This document shows positions 52,497-61,628 of a stretch of DNA of 64,000 nt, in pieces. How positions within the stretch are numbered: the first letter of the stretch is position 1; each line of letters begins with the position of its first letter. This DNA is from Sulfitobacter aestuariivivens (GTDB lineage Bacteria; Pseudomonadota; Alphaproteobacteria; Rhodobacterales; Rhodobacteraceae). The stretch lies in the NCBI RefSeq assembly GCF_014763045.1, contig NZ_JACTAG010000002.1, positions 434,001-498,000 on the forward strand, in the 5' to 3' direction. The translations under genes were made by a program, and so were the position numbers. The notes beneath the pieces are model-generated. The model did no database searches. It was not told the origin of the DNA and saw only the letters and a program-made list of their open reading frames with translations.

Positions 52497-52524
52497 TGTG
52501 GCGCTACCTGGACCTGAATCAGGG
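52497..52524 (-). repeat. degenerate copy of the tRNA 3' end
   Basis: 28 bases here match 52613-52640, the 3' third (T-arm and acceptor) of the tRNA gene, at 24 of 28 positions. The spacing is 116 bases. Such a partial copy is the footprint expected of site-specific integration at a tRNA 3' end, or of a lost duplicate tRNA. Confidence 0.6.
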
Positions 52525-52611
52525 TTGCAGACCGGCCGCGCAGCGGACGGGCGTCAGTCAGCTGTGCCGTTCCGGGTCGAACGGCAAAAGGGCAAAAGCG
52601 GAGGGAACAGA

Positions 52612-52688
<77 letters not shown>

Positions 52689-52856
52689 ATCGGCGCGTGG
52701 ACTATGCCAGCCCCGGTGTCGCGTCAAGGGCGAAAACCCAGCGAGGGCGTGCCGATTAGATGGTTGATGACCCTCCCGAGGGGTAAATTCACAAAAACCA
52801 CACCACCTTCTAAGCATAATCCCAGATTTGCCTCCGCGCGGACTAAGATGTGACCA

Positions 52857-53876
52857 GTGAAAGCTGGCCTTTTCCGCCCGAATGACCCGATACGCGGCGT
52901 CAGACTTGACGTGGACGGGCCTGTGGGCGGACCATGGGGCATGACACCCGGCAAGGCATATCTGTCACCTGAGAGCATTCGCAGGCTCGCCGCACGCTCT
53001 GATCTGATGGGCGTGTGGCTCTTGGTGCACTGCTGGGGCGTCATTTTCGGATCCGTGGCGGTCTTTGCCCTGTGGCCAAATATCCTGACGTTCCTGCTTG
53101 CTGTCGTTCTGATCGGGTCTCGGCAACTGGGCCTTGCGATCCTGATGCACGAAGCGGCCCACAACGCCCTCTTCAAGACGCGCGCCTTGAACGAATTCGC
53201 CGGCGAATGGCTCTGCGGGCGCCCAATCCTGGCCGAACTTGCAAGCTATCGCCATTATCACCTGACCCACCACCGGTTTACCCAGTCTGACAAGGACCCC
53301 GATCTGACCCTGTCAGAAAAATTCCCCACCAGCCGCGCAAGCCTGCAGCGCAAGTTCATCCGCGATCTGACCGGACAAACCGGCATCAAACAACTGAGCG
53401 CACAGATCATGATGTCGTTTCGCCTGGCAGGCGATGATGACGCCATAGAGGCAGCAACACAGGACGCCGCACAGGCCTTCAAAGCGCGCGATCTTTGGAA
53501 ATCGCTGCCAGTCTTCTTTGGTGTCGGATTGATGATGAGCCTGCTTGGAAACTGGTGGTACGGGCTGGCGTTCTGGCTGCTGCCCTACCTGACATGGTTT
53601 CAACTGGTCCTGCGCATCCGCAACATCGCCGAACACGGTGCGACCGAAAAATCAGACGATCCACTGCAAAATGTCCGCACAACGCTTGCGGGGCCTGTCG
53701 CACGGGCGCTGGTCGCCCCCTATTGGGTCAATTACCATCTGGAACATCATATGGTCATGCACGTGCCCTGCTGGCGGCTGCCTGCATTGCACCGGGCCCT
53801 GACTGCCACAGGGCTGAAAAACAAGATGAAGATTTCGCCAACCTACGGCCACGCGTTGTCAGAGGCAGGCTGGTAA
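52857..53876 (+). CDS. fatty acid desaturase family protein
   Basis: 339 residues from a GTG at 52857; an internal ATG at 52941 (MTPGKAYLSPE) is possible. The three His boxes are HEAAH, HLTHHRF and HLEHH, in membrane-domain order, which supply the di-iron ligands. Four membrane helices are seen. The family inserts double bonds or hydroxyls in acyl chains or carotenoid-like lipids. Substrate unknown. A divergent promoter region with the tRNA lies upstream. Confidence 0.88.
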   Translation: MKAGLFRPNDPIRGVRLDVDGPVGGPWGMTPGKAYLSPESIRRLAARSDLMGVWLLVHCWGVIFGSVAVFALWPNILTFLLAVVLIGSRQLGLAILMHEAAHNALFKTRALNEFAGEWLCGRPILAELASYRHYHLTHHRFTQSDKDPDLTLSEKFPTSRASLQRKFIRDLTGQTGIKQLSAQIMMSFRLAGDDDAIEAATQDAAQAFKARDLWKSLPVFFGVGLMMSLLGNWWYGLAFWLLPYLTWFQLVLRIRNIAEHGATEKSDDPLQNVRTTLAGPVARALVAPYWVNYHLEHHMVMHVPCWRLPALHRALTATGLKNKMKISPTYGHALSEAGW

Positions 53877-53894
53877 GACCTTAGGGTCAGGACC

Positions 53895-54695
53895 CTAGTG
53901 CGCAGGGGCGGTTACCGCATCCAGCAGACTGCGACCGCCATCAACCGTCATGATCTCCCCTGTCATGAACCCCGAACTGTCAGCGGCGAGAAACTGAACC
54001 GCTTCGCAAATCTCGTTCGGCGCTGCAATCCGGCCAAGCGGCGTGTGGCTGCGAATGTCATCGCGCCACTCGCGGTTCTCGGCGACTGCCGTGCGCAGTG
54101 AGCCGCTCATCACCGATCCGAACGAGATCGCATTCACGCGAATGCGATACTCTGCCAGCGCCAGCGCCAGCGACCGCGTCATCTGCTGAACGGCAGCCGC
54201 CGCGATAGAATAGCCCATCAGATCAGGCTGAATCTGACGTGCAGCAATAGAGCTGAGATTGATGATCGACCCCAACTGACCCTCTTCCTGCCCCTCACCC
54301 TGTTTGATCATGCGTTTGGCAACCTGCTGGGACAGTTGCAACGCAGTCATCAGGTTCTGGTCCAGCAGGGTACTGACCGACGTGTCATCCGGATCCAGCG
54401 CATTCGTGGGCAACAACTGCCGCGAGGCATTGACCAGAATGTTGATCTCGTCAAAAGCGTCGATGGTGGCCGACACCAGATTGGCGATGGTCAGCCGTTG
54501 CCGCAGATCGCCGGAAAAGGTCCGGATATTCCCGTCTTCCGGTTCATCCCCCAGATTTTCGATCAGCTTCTTTTCGTTATTGTCGGCGCACATCACGTTC
54601 GCGCCCTTGTCCGCCATATGGCGGGCAATCGCGAGGCCGATTCCATCGGCCGCGCCGGTCACAATCACGTTCTTGCCGGAAATAGAGAAAGACAT
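53895..54695 (-). CDS. SDR family protein with substituted catalytic lysine
   Basis: 266 residues of short-chain dehydrogenase fold. The cofactor motif TGAADGIG is at 13-20, followed by CADNNEKK, suggesting NAD preference. Ser148/149 and Tyr162 are present, but the YxxxK lysine position reads Ala (GYSIAAAAVQQ, residue 166). Normal SDR catalysis would be impaired, so it may act in another way or as a binding protein. PLGRIAAPNEICEAVQFL and GEIMTVDGGRS end the family pattern. Convergent with the desaturase gene. Confidence 0.85.
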   Translation of the reverse strand: MSFSISGKNVIVTGAADGIGLAIARHMADKGANVMCADNNEKKLIENLGDEPEDGNIRTFSGDLRQRLTIANLVSATIDAFDEINILVNASRQLLPTNALDPDDTSVSTLLDQNLMTALQLSQQVAKRMIKQGEGQEEGQLGSIINLSSIAARQIQPDLMGYSIAAAAVQQMTRSLALALAEYRIRVNAISFGSVMSGSLRTAVAENREWRDDIRSHTPLGRIAAPNEICEAVQFLAADSSGFMTGEIMTVDGGRSLLDAVTAPAH

Positions 54696-54715
54696 GGCCG
54701 TCCTTTCTGGTGCAG

Positions 54716-55708
54716 TCAGCGCCTGCGCCGGTTGGGGCGGCTGGCGTGAAATAGCTTAAAGCGGGCATCGCCGCCTATCTCTTCTACATGGGCGAAACGA
54801 TTTTTCAACTCAGCCTCATAGGGCAGGTGACGATTGGCAACCATCCACAAATCACCGTTTGGGGACAGCACACGCGCCGCTGCCGCGACAAAGGCCTGTC
54901 CCATCTGTGGCTCTGCGGCGCGACCGGAATGAAAGGGTGGGTTCATCACAACAGCATCCATACGGTATGGCGGCTCCCATGTGGTGACGTCTTCCCAATA
55001 GAATTTGGCGCGGTCATCGGTGACGTTGTGGCGTGCGCATTCAAGCGCCATATTGCCCGCTTCGACCACATGCAGGGCCTCGACCGCAGGGCGGCTCAGC
55101 ACATGGGCCGACAAATAGCCCCACCCTGCCCCCAGATCGGCCACATGTGCGCCCATCAGATCAGGCAGGGTTTCGGCCAGCAACGCCGACGCCAGATCAA
55201 CGCCATCGGACGAAAAGACTCCCGGTGCCGTCCAGAACCCGCCTTCGGTCAGCGCCGGCCCTACCTCCCAGTCGGCAAAGAAGTCAGATGCACCCGCCTC
55301 AATCCAGAACAGCTTGCCATGCGCCTTGGAAATCGGGCCCTGCACCGTGACCCGCGCCCGCATCTCGCGCAGGATACTGTCGATGCCGTCGGTTTTCTGC
55401 CCGTCAATCACGACCGGTCCGTCACTGACCGCGCATCCTTCAGCGATCATTGCCCGCGCCTGAACCTTGGACCGTGGCAAACAGACAATGCTGGCCGCAT
55501 ACCGCTCGCGCGTATTGCGCATCACAGCATAGCCGCGCGCCTCCCAGGCGTCGTAGAACGGTTTGAAGTCCTGAATGATATGGCACCGCTCTTTGGACAG
55601 CACATCAAGTTCAGCATCGACGGGAGGGTGAAAAACGGCAATTTGCCCGGTATCAGGCAGGTCAAAACCCCCGCCGCTCACCGCGCGTTCCAGACGGGCG
55701 TCAATCAC
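54716..55708 (-). CDS. class I SAM methyltransferase, RsmC/RlmG type
   Basis: 330 residues in two halves. The N-terminal half is a degenerate methyltransferase fold (about 1-160). The C-terminal half has ADLGAGWGYLSAHVL as SAM motif I and the catalytic NPPFHSG (NPPF), typical of base-modifying N-methyltransferases acting on guanine in 16S or 23S rRNA. Which rRNA base is modified cannot be told. It precedes the SDR gene in the same direction with a 20-base gap. Confidence 0.86.
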   Translation of the reverse strand: MIDARLERAVSGGGFDLPDTGQIAVFHPPVDAELDVLSKERCHIIQDFKPFYDAWEARGYAVMRNTRERYAASIVCLPRSKVQARAMIAEGCAVSDGPVVIDGQKTDGIDSILREMRARVTVQGPISKAHGKLFWIEAGASDFFADWEVGPALTEGGFWTAPGVFSSDGVDLASALLAETLPDLMGAHVADLGAGWGYLSAHVLSRPAVEALHVVEAGNMALECARHNVTDDRAKFYWEDVTTWEPPYRMDAVVMNPPFHSGRAAEPQMGQAFVAAAARVLSPNGDLWMVANRHLPYEAELKNRFAHVEEIGGDARFKLFHASRPNRRRR

Positions 55709-55711
55709 GCC

Positions 55712-56053
55712 TCAGTCTTCTTTTTCCATGGTGCATTGCAACGGATGCTGATGACGGCGCGCAAAATCCATGACTTGCGCAACCTTGGTTTCGGCGATCT
55801 CATGACTAAAGACCCCGACCACCGCCAAACCCTTTTTGTGCACCGTCAACATGATCTCGAACGCCTGCGCGTGGTTCAGGCCGAAAAACCGCTCAAGCAC
55901 ATGCACGACGAATTCCATCGGCGTGAAATCATCATTCAGCAGCAACACCTTGTATAGCGGTGGCCGCTTGGTTTTTGGCTTTGTCTTGGTCAGAAGATCG
56001 GTCTGGCCGTCGTCGTCTGACTTGTCTGCCATCATTGTGGTTTCGAGGCGCAT
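55712..56053 (-). CDS. clpS: ATP-dependent Clp protease adaptor ClpS
   Basis: 113 residues from the ATG at 56053 ([16 protein letters not shown]); AGGAG lies 5 bases upstream, which fixes the start. The core [24 protein letters not shown] is the ClpS signature, with the N-end binding pocket, and [19 protein letters not shown] follows. It delivers N-degron substrates to ClpAP. clpA is not adjacent; the methyltransferase gene follows 3 bases downstream, which suggests co-transcription. Confidence 0.96.
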   Translation of the reverse strand: MRLETTMMADKSDDDGQTDLLTKTKPKTKRPPLYKVLLLNDDFTPMEFVVHVLERFFGLNHAQAFEIMLTVHKKGLAVVGVFSHEIAETKVAQVMDFARRHQHPLQCTMEKED

Positions 56054-56146
56054 TGCTGCTCCTGACTTGAGGTGCGGTACATTCTTGTGAGTCGCGAGAG
56101 GCTCTATATAACCCTCAAAGGGTACAGGAAAAGAGGGGACGCGCCA

Positions 56147-56851
56147 ATGTTGCCACGTCTGACCGCCATCGGGTTCGATGCAGACGACACGCTGTGGCAT
56201 AACGAACGCTTCTTTGCCATGACCCAGGCGCATTTCGCCGACCTTCTGTCCGCGCACACCGACAAGGATCACTTGATGGATCGATTGCTGGTCGCAGAGC
56301 GGCGCAATCTGCCGCATTACGGCTTTGGGATCAAAGGCTTCACCCTTTCGATGATCGAAACGGCGATCGAAATCACCGACGGCAAAGTCCCTGCAAAGGT
56401 CATTGGTGAAATCCTCGATGCAGGCCGCGATATGCTGAGCCACGAGATCGAGCTGTTGCCCCATGCCAAAGAAACGCTCATTACACTGGGCGCTGATCAC
56501 AAACTGATCCTCATCACCAAAGGCGACCTGCTCGACCAGACCCGCAAGCTGGAACAATCAGGGCTGCGCGACTACTTCTCAGCAGTTGAAATCGTGTCTC
56601 ACAAGACGCCACATGAATATCGCGACATCTTCAGCCGGCATGGTCAGGGGCCAGACACCGGCCTGATGGTCGGCAATTCCATGGCCTCCGACGTGGTGCC
56701 GATGATCGAAAGCGGTGGCTGGGGCGTTTTCTGTCCCCATGGGCTGACCTGGGCCGTGGAACATGCAGCGCCGCCCGAGACGCATCCAAGGTTTTTCGAA
56801 ATAACGGATCTAAGCGAACTGCCTGATCTGGTTGCGCAAATCGCCGCATGA
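56147..56851 (+). CDS. HAD family hydrolase
   Basis: 234 residues from the ATG at 56147 ([17 protein letters not shown]). The DxD nucleophile is D11/D13, motif II is ILITKGD, and motif III is KTPHEY... [12 protein letters not shown] with the late Asp. A helical cap covers about 20-100. Such phosphatases act on small phosphates; the substrate is unknown. It is divergent from clpS and followed by the isomerase gene at 12 bases. Confidence 0.9.
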   Translation: MLPRLTAIGFDADDTLWHNERFFAMTQAHFADLLSAHTDKDHLMDRLLVAERRNLPHYGFGIKGFTLSMIETAIEITDGKVPAKVIGEILDAGRDMLSHEIELLPHAKETLITLGADHKLILITKGDLLDQTRKLEQSGLRDYFSAVEIVSHKTPHEYRDIFSRHGQGPDTGLMVGNSMASDVVPMIESGGWGVFCPHGLTWAVEHAAPPETHPRFFEITDLSELPDLVAQIAA

Positions 56852-56863
56852 AGGAAGCATTCA

Positions 56864-57187
56864 ATGCCTCACGCTGAAATCCGCTATTCCAATGACTTGC
56901 TGCTGGACGCCACGTCCATCCTCAGGCGCGTCGAAGAGGTGATTCAAAGCCACGACGCCGGGTCCGGCGAATGCAAAGGACGCGCCTATCCGGCTGCTGA
57001 ATTTCATCACACGCACGTGCTGATTCAGGTTTCCATGTTGCCCAAACCGCATCGTGACGATGCATTCCTCTCTGCGCTGCTGAATGATCTGGAAACCCAA
57101 ATCAAAGCATTGCTGCCCGGTCCTTGCCTGTTCTCATTGGGGATAACTTTCAGTGGCGCCCATTACGTAACAAACCATCACCCCTGA
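56864..57187 (+). CDS. 5-carboxymethyl-2-hydroxymuconate isomerase-like protein
   Basis: 107 residues starting MPHAEIRYSND; removal of Met exposes the catalytic Pro typical of tautomerases. EFHHTHVLIQV and CLFSLGITFSGAHYVTN fit the CHMI (HpaF) family. In homoprotocatechuate breakdown it isomerises 5-carboxymethyl-2-hydroxymuconate. No other hpa genes are nearby, so it is an orphan here or serves another path. Confidence 0.85.
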   Translation: MPHAEIRYSNDLLLDATSILRRVEEVIQSHDAGSGECKGRAYPAAEFHHTHVLIQVSMLPKPHRDDAFLSALLNDLETQIKALLPGPCLFSLGITFSGAHYVTNHHP

Positions 57188-57410
57188 ATCGCGGCATTCG
57201 CGCCTCAATCGTGCCACATTCCTGCCACATTGGCCTCCATGGTGGGGCATGCCTGCAAACCCCCAACATGTGGAAGATCACACTCTGATCTTTTGCGTAA
57301 ATACTCTGAATCAAAGGCTTTATCGAAAAACCGACCTGTGCTAGCTTCTCCTCATAAAAATATGGCCAGTCGAAAAATCGGCGGTCCGAGGCAGACAAAG
57401 GCAGGTTATC

Positions 57411-58868
57411 ATGAAGGCGCGACGCTTATCGTCGGTCCATTACGGGCTATTCTTCCTTGCGGCACTCTGGTTTATCCTGATCGTTCCTTTAAGCGCGTTG
57501 GCCGCGCCCTATGCGGCTTATGTGATCGACGCGCGCACCGGTAAGGTTCTGCATGCGCGCAATGCCGATACCCGCCTGCATCCCGCATCCCTGACCAAGA
57601 TGATGACACTCTACATTGCGTTTCAGGCGATCGAACGCGGTGAGATCTCTCTCGACACCAAAGTCACCATTTCCAAAAAGGCCGCGTCAGAGCCCCCCTC
57701 AAAACTGGGCCTGCGCCCGGGCCAGCGCATCGCGCTGCGCTATCTGATCCGCGCCGCCGCCGTCAAATCCGCCAACGATGCCGCCACTGCAATCGGCGAA
57801 GCCATCGCCGGCTCAGAGGCACGATTTGCCCGCCGGATGAACCGCACGGCCAAGGCCATCGGCATGACGCGCACCACGTTCAAGAACATGCACGGCCTGA
57901 CGGAATCGGGGCACCTGAGCACCGCACGCGACATGACCCTCATGGGGCGTCATCTGCTCTATGATTACCCACAATACTACAACCTCTTCAGCCGCGTCAC
58001 CGCCAACGCAGGCGTGCGCAAGGTCTCTCATACCAACCGCCGATTTCTGGGCAGTTACAAGGGCGCTGACGGGATCAAGACGGGCTATACCCGCGCGGCA
58101 GGGTTCAATCTGACCGCGTCGGCGGAACGCGGCAACGAACGGATCATCGTGACCGTCTTTGGCGGCAAATCCACCGCATCGCGCAATGCCAAGGTGGCCG
58201 AACTGATGGACCTCGGCTTTCGCCGCGCACCCTCCCGCGCCCGCATCCGCAAACCCGCCAAGCCTCAGGCCTTTGCAGAGGCGCGCGATCCAACGCCAAC
58301 TGTTAATGCTGGCTCCACCCCAGGCGGGGCGGGCAAAACGATCCGCCTTGTCGGTGCGGTCAAAACCTCCATGCGGCCCCAAGGGCGCCCGGGCACCGCT
58401 GCACCGGTGCTTGTGGCAAAAGCAGAACCGGCCCAAACAAACGGCACCATCAACAGCGCCGACATCAACGCCGCCCTGCGCGAGGCAGTCGAAACACCGC
58501 CGCCCGACGTTGCTGTGACACTGGCCTCTGCCACATCCTCCATCCGCCCCGCCCTGCGCCCCCGCGCATTGGCGGCGCCCGCGAAAAAAGAGATCGTACA
58601 GGAAATCGTCACCCGCGTGTCGACCTCTGGCGGTCGCCACTGGGGCGTGAACGTGGGCCGCTACCCAAGCCGCTACGCGGCCGAGAAAATACTGCTGAAA
58701 ACAGCGCTGGCGGAAATGTCCACGCTTGACGGGACGCTGCGCAAGGTGGTCCGCAGACCACAGGGTTTTGACGCAAACTTTCTTGGTATGACCCGCGAAA
58801 GCGCTGATTTGGCCTGCCGCAGGCTGGCCGCACGCAATGTTCAGTGCTTCATGATCGGGCCGGGCTGA
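57411..58868 (+). CDS. D-alanyl-D-alanine carboxypeptidase with SPOR domain
   Basis: 485 residues. Signal peptide to about residue 31 (cleavage after LSALA). Penicillin-binding motifs: SLTK at 60-63, SAN near 120, and KTG in DGIKTGYTRAAG. The catalytic part ends near 270; a Pro/Ala-rich linker and a SPOR domain (about 400-485, WGVNVGRYPSRYAAEKILL) follow. SPOR binds denuded glycan at the septum, so this is a septal periplasmic PBP of DacF/DacC type. The last residues CFMIGPG complete SPOR. Confidence 0.93.
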   Translation: MKARRLSSVHYGLFFLAALWFILIVPLSALAAPYAAYVIDARTGKVLHARNADTRLHPASLTKMMTLYIAFQAIERGEISLDTKVTISKKAASEPPSKLGLRPGQRIALRYLIRAAAVKSANDAATAIGEAIAGSEARFARRMNRTAKAIGMTRTTFKNMHGLTESGHLSTARDMTLMGRHLLYDYPQYYNLFSRVTANAGVRKVSHTNRRFLGSYKGADGIKTGYTRAAGFNLTASAERGNERIIVTVFGGKSTASRNAKVAELMDLGFRRAPSRARIRKPAKPQAFAEARDPTPTVNAGSTPGGAGKTIRLVGAVKTSMRPQGRPGTAAPVLVAKAEPAQTNGTINSADINAALREAVETPPPDVAVTLASATSSIRPALRPRALAAPAKKEIVQEIVTRVSTSGGRHWGVNVGRYPSRYAAEKILLKTALAEMSTLDGTLRKVVRRPQGFDANFLGMTRESADLACRRLAARNVQCFMIGPG

Positions 58869-58871
58869 CCG

Positions 58872-59756
58872 CTAACCTGCTTCACTTGCCTCGCGCTTGA
58901 TCCAGGTGACAAACGCCTTGAGCGCCGGGCGCATCACGCCAGGGCGCGTGACCAGATGATAGCCAAAGCTGTCATCCTCATCTTCTGTAAAAAGCGCGCG
59001 CAGCCGTCCGGCTGCGATATCGCGCTCGACAAAGGCGCGGACGGTCACCACCACCCCCTGCCCGTCCCGTGCCCCGTCCAGCAACAGATTGCCCGGCACC
59101 TTGGTCTGCCCTCGGGTCATGCCCCGGCTGACCCCGTGCCGTCGCAGCCAGTTGTTGCCCTCTGATACCCCCAACTCCTCCAGCCAGGGCAGATCGGCCA
59201 GATCATCGACACTTGGCATCTCATCCGCGCCAACCAGCGCAGGTGCCGCAACGACGACCATCGGCGACCGCAAAAGCATATGCGCCTCCATCCCCGGCCA
59301 GTTCCCGTTGCCGTACCGAATGGCGACATCAATGCCATCCGCGCTGAGCGCAATAACTTCCGGTGTCGGGTCAAGCATGAGGTCCGCATCGGGATACTTC
59401 GCGCGAAACGCAGGTAGACGCGGCATCAGCCACGAGACCGCGAACATCGGCGTGGTCGAAATATGCAAAGGCCGCGCATCGCGCAGACCGGTGATTTCTT
59501 CCACGGCCTCAATCATGCCGCCAAACCCGCTGCGCAGCGCGCGCGACAGCACCACACCCGCATCGGTCAACGCCAAAGAGCGCCCGGACCGATCCAGCAA
59601 GGCGACATCCAGATGCGTCTCAAGACTGCGCAATTGCTGACTGATGGCCGCATGGCTGACCCCCAACGCATCCCCGGCCGCGACAACATTGCCTGTTTCG
59701 GCAAAAGCGGCAAAGGCGCGCAGGCCCGAAAGTGGTGGCAGGTGACGCCATTCCAT
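58872..59756 (-). CDS. LysR family regulator, GcvA-like
   Basis: 294 residues from the ATG at 59756 (MEWRHLPPLSGLRAF). Helix-turn-helix FAAFAETGNVVAAGDALGVSHAAISQQL is GcvA-like. It is convergent with the carboxypeptidase gene and divergent from a small gene at 59856, with a TTGCG/CGCAA dyad in between. Its target may be the small genes at 59856 and 60100. Confidence 0.88.
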   Translation of the reverse strand: MEWRHLPPLSGLRAFAAFAETGNVVAAGDALGVSHAAISQQLRSLETHLDVALLDRSGRSLALTDAGVVLSRALRSGFGGMIEAVEEITGLRDARPLHISTTPMFAVSWLMPRLPAFRAKYPDADLMLDPTPEVIALSADGIDVAIRYGNGNWPGMEAHMLLRSPMVVVAAPALVGADEMPSVDDLADLPWLEELGVSEGNNWLRRHGVSRGMTRGQTKVPGNLLLDGARDGQGVVVTVRAFVERDIAAGRLRALFTEDEDDSFGYHLVTRPGVMRPALKAFVTWIKREASEAG

Positions 59757-59802
59757 ATCTAACTCCAGCTTACATAAATTGAAAACGCATGACTCGCAGT
59801 AT

Positions 59803-59818
59803 TTGCGATATAGCGCAA
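59803..59818. promoter_or_regulatory. candidate LysR operator
   Basis: TTGCG-N6-CGCAA, a perfect 5 bp dyad between the LysR gene and the small gene at 59856. The half-sites equal those upstream of azoR (spacing 8 there), though the regulators differ. Confidence 0.4.
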
Positions 59819-59855
59819 TATGCAAGGGGTAAACCGAACATCAAAGGGAAATGAC

Positions 59856-60002
59856 ATGATCAACATCTACGCTCAAACTTTCATGAATGCCACGCGCACA
59901 GGCTGCGTCCGGTTGCGCGATGTCCCGTCTGTCCCAAGCGAAAAGCGCCTCAGCTGGTTCTCACGCCGCAAGACACGCTGCGTCGATCCGGCAAACCTTT
60001 GA
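59856..60002 (+). CDS. 48-residue small protein divergent from a LysR gene
   Basis: From the ATG at 59856 (MINIYAQTFMNATRTGC) with AAGGGA 8 bases upstream. Basic C-terminal half (SEKRLSWFSRRKTRC). No family known. Position opposite the LysR gene suggests regulated expression. The next gene begins 97 bases on. Confidence 0.5.
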   Translation: MINIYAQTFMNATRTGCVRLRDVPSVPSEKRLSWFSRRKTRCVDPANL

Positions 60003-60099
60003 GGTCCCCGGTGGCATCCCGCGCCGCCGATGTGCGAATCCCCAGACTTGGCGCGGGCGCCCCGTCAGGCCAACCCCCTCGAAACAACGGAAACCAGCC

Positions 60100-60357
60100 A
60101 TGACCCCCGTTCAAACCTTCACCGCCCCCGGGCTCACCAATGCGCATCTTGCCTTTGCCACCAAATGGATTGCCTCGATCTTTCAGATCCTGGGCTACGC
60201 CGCGACAGCCTTTGGCGCGACACCGCTGAACATCTATTTCTTTCTTGTCGGTCTAATCGGCTGGCTGATGGTCGGCGTCCTATGGAAAGACCGCGCCATC
60301 ATGCTGATCCATGTGGTGGCCCTTGGCGCGATGCTGGTGGGTCTTGCAAGCAGCTAG
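60100..60357 (+). CDS. DUF6552-like small membrane protein
   Basis: 85 residues from the ATG at 60100 (MTPVQTFTAPGLTN). Three hydrophobic segments: IASIFQILGYAATAFGATPL, YFFLVGLIGWLMVGVLW and IMLIHVVALGAMLVGLA. The pattern W(I/V)AS..QxxGYAATAFG is one I recall from small alphaproteobacterial proteins, sometimes misnamed UbiE. Function unknown. It is convergent with the ABC gene, with stops 1 base apart. Confidence 0.68.
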   Translation: MTPVQTFTAPGLTNAHLAFATKWIASIFQILGYAATAFGATPLNIYFFLVGLIGWLMVGVLWKDRAIMLIHVVALGAMLVGLASS

Positions 60358-60358
60358 C

Positions 60359-61372
60359 CTATGCCTTGCCACCCACACCCATCGACAGTTTCGGCATCGG
60401 CTCCGGTTCTTCGGGGTCGATGCCTTCGGGAAAACTTTCCAGCAGGATCCTATACCGCATCCGGGCGTCGGTGATCGCGGCGTAAGACCCAATCAGTTCG
60501 CGAATTGGACCCCCGAGGCGCTCCAGCCCCGATACAAACGCCAGAATGACGCCGACCTCGACCTCACCCTGGATCACCAGATAACCGCCCCACGCAATCA
60601 CACCAAATGGCCCCAACGCGATCAGCAGGTTGTTAAGCGTCTTCATGATGTTCTTGGTCATCAGAAATCTGGTGCGTATCTGCAGGATTCTATCCGTCAG
60701 CAGGGTGAACCCGGTGGGCGGCGGCTTGTCCAGCAGGTCAGGCTCGGCATTGTCGACAATGAAATTGCCCAACTCACGCACCGTGATCGCCTTTTCCCCC
60801 GCCAGCCGGTTCAGCCGCGCCTGAAACAACGGGACAATGATGAACTGCGGCGAATAAAGCGCCAGCGCAATCGATGCGACCAGCGGCTCAATGTAGAACA
60901 TATAGCCCAGCACCACGCACAGCGTGCCAATCTGCAGCAGTGGGCCCGATATGGCCGCCCCGGCAAATCCGCCCAGCTTTTCCGTCTCGGACGACAGCAT
61001 CGAAACCACCGCCCCCTCGTCCACGACATCCTCCCCCTTGCTTGACGCCTTGAGCAACGCAGGCGGGGTCACCGTGTAGATGTGGTAGTAAACTGACCGC
61101 CTGAGCGCATGCACGATCTTGGCCGAAATCAGCTCGCGTTGAATGCGCATCCCCAGCTTCAGACCCGACGCTGCAAGCAATGCGATGACATACAGCGTCG
61201 CCAACCAGATCAGCAGATCCACATCGCCGTTGGCCACGGCATCGTCCAGCAACCGGCGCTGAAGCTCAAGCGGGACAGGCGCCAGCGGCAGCAAACAAAG
61301 CGTGAGGATGATCACCACCACCTGTGCCCATTTGGAGTTCCTAAAGATATAGCGGTAAACGGATTGGGGCAT
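60359..61372 (-). CDS. ABC exporter transmembrane domain without ATPase
   Basis: About 337 residues from the ATG at 61372 (MPQSVYRYIFRNSK); an ATG at 61381 is also possible. Six membrane helices in the exporter (ABC_membrane) arrangement are visible, with the coupling-helix zone near ALRRSVYYHIYTV and a long domain until PIRELIGSYAAITDARMRY. The protein then ends, lacking the nucleotide-binding domain expected after about residue 330. No separate ATPase gene is nearby. It is divergent from the Glu-Ala repeat protein, 256 bases away. Confidence 0.82.
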   Translation of the reverse strand: MPQSVYRYIFRNSKWAQVVVIILTLCLLPLAPVPLELQRRLLDDAVANGDVDLLIWLATLYVIALLAASGLKLGMRIQRELISAKIVHALRRSVYYHIYTVTPPALLKASSKGEDVVDEGAVVSMLSSETEKLGGFAGAAISGPLLQIGTLCVVLGYMFYIEPLVASIALALYSPQFIIVPLFQARLNRLAGEKAITVRELGNFIVDNAEPDLLDKPPPTGFTLLTDRILQIRTRFLMTKNIMKTLNNLLIALGPFGVIAWGGYLVIQGEVEVGVILAFVSGLERLGGPIRELIGSYAAITDARMRYRILLESFPEGIDPEEPEPMPKLSMGVGGKA

Positions 61373-61628
61373 GGTACGCATCTGCGAAAGGCCTTTGGTC
61401 TGGGATCCTGCCAGACCATGGCACGAAGGCCCCGACAGTGGAAAGCACCACAAGACGCCACCATCGCGCTACACGTTCTGTGAATCCAATTTAAAACAAA
61501 TACCCGCAAAAGCGGAACCAATTCGGACGCCGCCTTGTTGTCCCGGGAATGAGAGGCTCAGACGGCCCGCTTGTACACTCTGCGTTGTCGCTACGTCACC
61601 TCACCCCTTAGTATGATGGAAAACTTCA

